Shown: positions 60,643 to 64,000 of the stretch, one piece after another
How positions within the stretch are numbered: the stretch's first letter is position 1
How the letters are laid out: each line of letters begins with the position of its first letter
NCBI GenBank assembly: GCA_030847615.1
Contig: JAUMIR010000005.1
Span: forward strand, 106,359,116 to 106,423,115
Direction of reading: 5' to 3'
From: Gambelia wislizenii
Taxonomy: Eukaryota > Chordata > Lepidosauria > Squamata > Crotaphytidae
Length of the DNA: 64,000 nucleotides
Notes under the pieces: model-generated
Told to the model about the DNA's origin: nothing
Databases searched by the model: none
Seen by the model: the letters and a program-made list of their open reading frames with translations, nothing else
Position numbers and translations under genes: made by a program

Positions 60643-61159
60643 CTGCAGCAAACATAGAAGTTCACAAATGATTAGCTAGAAACTTTTTTTATTATTATTA
60701 TCTTTTTATCAAGTTACATTACAAAACCAACTCAAAGTTTTTCTTTTCTTTCTTTTTTTTACATATTCTCTCAAAGTATACGCAACTATTAGCTAGAAAC
60801 TTATATTTGGTCACTTCAGTACTGTTACATGAAACATTTTATGACAGGTTTCCAAAATAAAAAATTAATTGCAGTAGAGACTACCTTTCCCTGGTGGTGG
60901 GACTGCATGTTCCTGCGAGGCAAGAGGCTATGCTGTCAGTAGCAGTTCTGCTGGCAGGGTCTTCCATGTTAGGCACAATTTTGCTGAGGAGCCAGACTAA
61001 ATGTGCCAAACAGCTACAGGGCAGCAGCAGTAGTGGGGTTACACTGGCAGAGGATCTCTCAGAGACAATGGCAGTGGCAACATAACTAACACTTCTAAGT
61101 ACCATGCAGAAGGAGGGAGGGTAAATCCCTTTTGAATGTCTTTTACCACAAAACCCCTA
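60643..61159. other. Intron, most 5' part seen; nothing firm
   Basis: T-rich low-complexity sequence at 60680-60770, then a GC-richer block at 60880-61080 with overlapping frames on both strands and no recognised product. Confidence 0.35.
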
Positions 61160-61608
61160 TGATGAGACAATCCAATATTAAACAAGAGACAGTCCCAAAA
61201 GATGAAACTTCCAGGTTGGATGGCACTCAACAAGCTACTGGGGTAAAGCAGAGGACAACTTTGAGTAGTGCTGTGGCTAATGATGTAACTGAACTCAAGC
61301 CAAAGGACATTCAGCTGTTGAGGTGCTCAGAAATGAAAGGAAAATCTGAAGATGCACAACACACATTATAGGGGTGAGTGAGCTAAAGTGGACAGGCATG
61401 GGACGTTTTGAGTCACACAACTACACAGTGCTTTACTCAGGAAATTAAAATGTAAGAAGAAATGGGGTGGCATGAACAGTGAGGGGCGATGTATCAAAAG
61501 CAGCCAAAGGATATACAGTACTGCAAATTCTGACTGTGTCAAATCAATAAGACTTAAGGGAAAGCCCATCAATATAACATCATCCATGTTTATGCTCCAA
61601 CTACAGAG

Positions 61609-61633
61609 AGGAGGAGGAGGAGGAGGAGAAGAA

Positions 61634-61668
<35 letters not shown>

Positions 61669-61675
61669 AGAAACT
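61609..61675. repeat. GGA/GAA microsatellite within the RTE LINE
   Basis: A purine-only GGA then GAA run of about 67 bases, probably grown from a GAAGAAGAGG-like stretch of the BovB ORF after APTTE. Confidence 0.93.
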
Positions 61676-62134
61676 GAAAGACACTATGCGGGAGTTCAGG
61701 AGGAAATTGATCACACACTAAAACAGGACTTAGCAAAGACTTGGAATGAGTCAAGGAAGAAAGTGTAAAGGCAGGTTTACAGCTGAACATTAAGAAAACA
61801 AAAATAATGACCACAGACCATTTACATAAGTTTAAAGGAGATGATGAAGACATTGAAATAGTGAAGGAATTTCCATACCTTGACTCAGTCATTAATCAAA
61901 ACAGAGATTGCAATTATAAAATTAGAAGAAGGCTAAGACTTGAAAGGGCAGCTATGAAGAAAATAGGCAAGATCCTGAAACATCAAGATATCTTGAATAT
62001 TAAAGTTAGGATTGTCCATGCCATTGTATTTCCAATTACAATGTATGGTTGTGAAACCTGGAAAGTGAAGAAAGCTGATAGGAAGAAAATCAACTCATTT
62101 GAAATGTGGTGCTGAGGAAGAGTTCAGAAAAATC

Positions 62135-62644
62135 AGCAGTAGCAGAACATGTTATAAACCAACCTGGACACAAATGCTATTTAAAAACACAGAAATTCTG
62201 GACCAGGCCAACAATTATCATGTCAGAATGCACAGAGAAGCTATTGAAATCCACAAACACCTGGACACTTCATCAGGAAAGAAGAAACCCTAAAAGTAAA
62301 CAAAATCTGGCTCCCAGTTTTGAAAAACAATAGAATCAAAACTCAACACTTACAAAGAAATTCCACCCAGGGACAAGGGGATTTCCAGCAGATAATGGCC
62401 CATCAACCAACCATTAGCCAAACGGACACTAATCATCTTTGCATTTCTATACCCAGAAACTAACCAGTCAGTTACACAAATTTACATATCCTCCCCAACA
62501 GGGGTCCACAGTATATAAACTCCATACACACTCCTACCCAACCATTCTCTGAAGATGCCAGCCACAGATGCAGGCAAAACGTCAGAAAGAAATTATTCCA
62601 GAACACAGCCTCACAGCCTGGAAAAAACCCAAGGAAAATCTAAA
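62135..62644 (+). mobile_element. Penelope-like element 3' end inserted in BovB
   Basis: A broken frame near the left part has REAIEIHKH, a motif at the C-terminus of the Penelope-like GIY-YIG region. The rest is the terminal sequence: gggatttccagcagataatg, aacaggggtccacagtatat, tctctgaagatgccagccac, agatgcaggcaaaacgtcag, ttccagaacacagcctcaca. Family members are at 13543-13850 and 36202-36368. Confidence 0.83.
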
Positions 62645-62990
62645 GAGTTATACAGATCTCATGGACTGCTAAAAAGACCAATAAATGGGTAGTAGAGCAA
62701 ATCAAGCCTGAGCTCTCCCTAGAAGCCAAGATGACTAAACAAAGATGGTTATACTTTGGACATATCATGGAAAGACATGACTCACTAGAAAAGACAATAA
62801 TGCTTGGTAAGGTAGGAGGCAGTAGAAAAAGAGGAAGACTGCAGTCTAGATGGATGAACTCAATCGAGGAAGCCATGGCCCTGAGTCTGCAAGACCCGAG
62901 CAGGACTGTTGATGATAGGGTGACTTGGAAGTCTCTCATTCATGGCATTGCCATAAGTTAAAGGCAACTTGATGGCAGTTAACAATAGCA

Positions 62991-64000
62991 GTAGGTGAAC
63001 TGTTGGGAAATAAGCTATGTACATTGATATTCCAATACAAAACATTTAGTACTGTAGTTAAATATTTCTAAGTGTGACTTCAACTAAACTTGATTTTCTT
63101 TAGACAAACAGATAATTAAGTTCTGAGGAACGTGCTACTGATGTGGTGCACAAGGGAGAAGTTTTAGGAAGTGTATGCATCTTTGCCTAGGGGACGTGTT
63201 TCTCTCTCTGGACCAAACTAGCCATGCTGTTAATCATATGAAAGAAATCAACATGTAGGTTTTATTATGCAAATTCTAGCAGGTAGGGGCAACCAGTTCA
63301 TGGCTTGAATTCCAAGATGGTAGGACCAAACAAAACACTGGCTGGCATCTTGTTGGAGAATTACAATAGTGTAAGTTGGACTTCCACACCACAACTCACT
63401 TTTTTGATTGCTATGGAGGTCAGAATTTATTAATGACCACACAATGACAAAAAACCCTCCAAACCTCACCTTTTCTCAGCTGTAGCCCCCCTCCCCCCGC
63501 TCCCCTCCCCAAACCCTGGCCATTTCACTGTCAGTAGAGAGCAGGAGAAGCAGCAGACATGCATCCAGCTACTTTCCTATGGCTGGACACAGAGCAATTA
63601 CATAATCTTCAGGGACCTTCAGAAGACCTCTTGATTCATGTCACTGTCCATCCAGCTATAGGAAAATAGCTAGACACTTGTCTGCTGCTCTCCCACTCCA
63701 GTCTCCATTGACCAGGAAATCACTGAATCTGGGGATCTGCAACTGGCAAAAGGTGGCTTGGAGGCTTGGATAAGAGAATATTGTACCTACATCTCATAAC
63801 TACATCCCCTGATATAGAATCTCAGCCATAGTTTGGTGGCCCAGAAAGCCAATAGTCTCTTATTTTGAAAAGATATCAAAATAATGAACATGAGCTGAAG
63901 ATGAATGAGTTTAAAGCAAGAAAGGAGATTTCCCAACAGAGTAAATGTTGCTGTTGGCTGTTGTATTTGTTACTGCAGCTCTTTCTTTTCTTTAAAATAA
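62991..64000. other. Intron, nothing recognised
   Basis: It includes a C-rich run at 63487-63512 and a loose inverted similarity between ~63560-63600 and ~63650-63690 (ctactttcctatggctggac and ccatccagctataggaaaat), perhaps a small foldback. No upstream TBC1D1 exon was found. Confidence 0.4.

Larger units (their letters stand above)
61160..62990 (+). mobile_element. RTE/BovB LINE, internally deleted and interrupted
   Basis: The 5' part carries the endonuclease-region words SELKWTGMGRF and the later block SDCVKSIRLKGKPINIT, HVYAPTTE. After a GAA-rich stretch and a deletion of most of the RT, the C-terminal part follows: VHAIVFPITMYGCETWKVKK, then LYFGHIMERHDSLEKTIMLG and SLIHGIA. The 3' tail is ggcattgccataagttaaag, gcaacttgatggcagttaac. 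A Penelope-like tail interrupts it at ~62135-62644. Confidence 0.88.

Noticed and set aside
57843..60301. A single ~2.4 kb hAT element joining the two hAT-like ends
   Set aside because: The terminal repeats match poorly, no transposase fragment is visible between them, and target duplications could not be seen.

Overview
The window looks like nuclear DNA of a squamate reptile, most likely an iguanian lizard. It is AT-rich, intron-dominated and CpG-poor. It carries tRNA-derived and 5S-rRNA-derived SINEs with a BovB-like tail, CR1, L2-type and RTE/BovB LINEs, Penelope-like element tails, and many hAT-like, Tigger-like and mariner DNA transposons. The species call is an inference from repeat content.

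The only protein-coding gene I can support is TBC1D1, a Rab GTPase-activating protein of GLUT4/AMPK-Akt signalling, on the minus strand. Its last 18 exons lie between 60642 and 5308: the end of the second PTB (PID) domain, the phospho-regulated linker, DUF3350, the Rab-GAP TBC domain, a C-terminal coiled coil and the stop codon. All junction phases agree, and the exons sum to 2796 nt (931 codons plus stop), or 841 codons without two in-phase cassette exons. The start codon, first PTB domain and promoter lie beyond position 64000. One intron uses a GC-AG donor, and one cassette exon has a tandem CAGCAG acceptor.

Layout from left to right: 1-4100 is downstream intergenic DNA with a Tigger-like element, a LINE tail and a SINE. 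About 4100-5307 is the probable 3' UTR. 5308-60642 is the exon/intron body of TBC1D1, its introns packed with repeats. 60643-64000 is intron holding an internally deleted RTE/BovB LINE with a Penelope-like tail inserted into it.

I found no convincing second gene, no functional tRNA or rRNA gene, no CRISPR array and no recognisable retroviral coding region. The most notable non-coding items are hammerhead-ribozyme-like cores in Penelope-like tails, SINEs with two different Pol III heads but one BovB-type tail, a triple-nested insertion at 53763-55499, and a nearly identical ~110 bp duplication beside a TBC-domain exon. Coordinates were derived by eye; exon borders are reliable to the base where phase and splice sites agree, repeat borders to about 10-30 bases.
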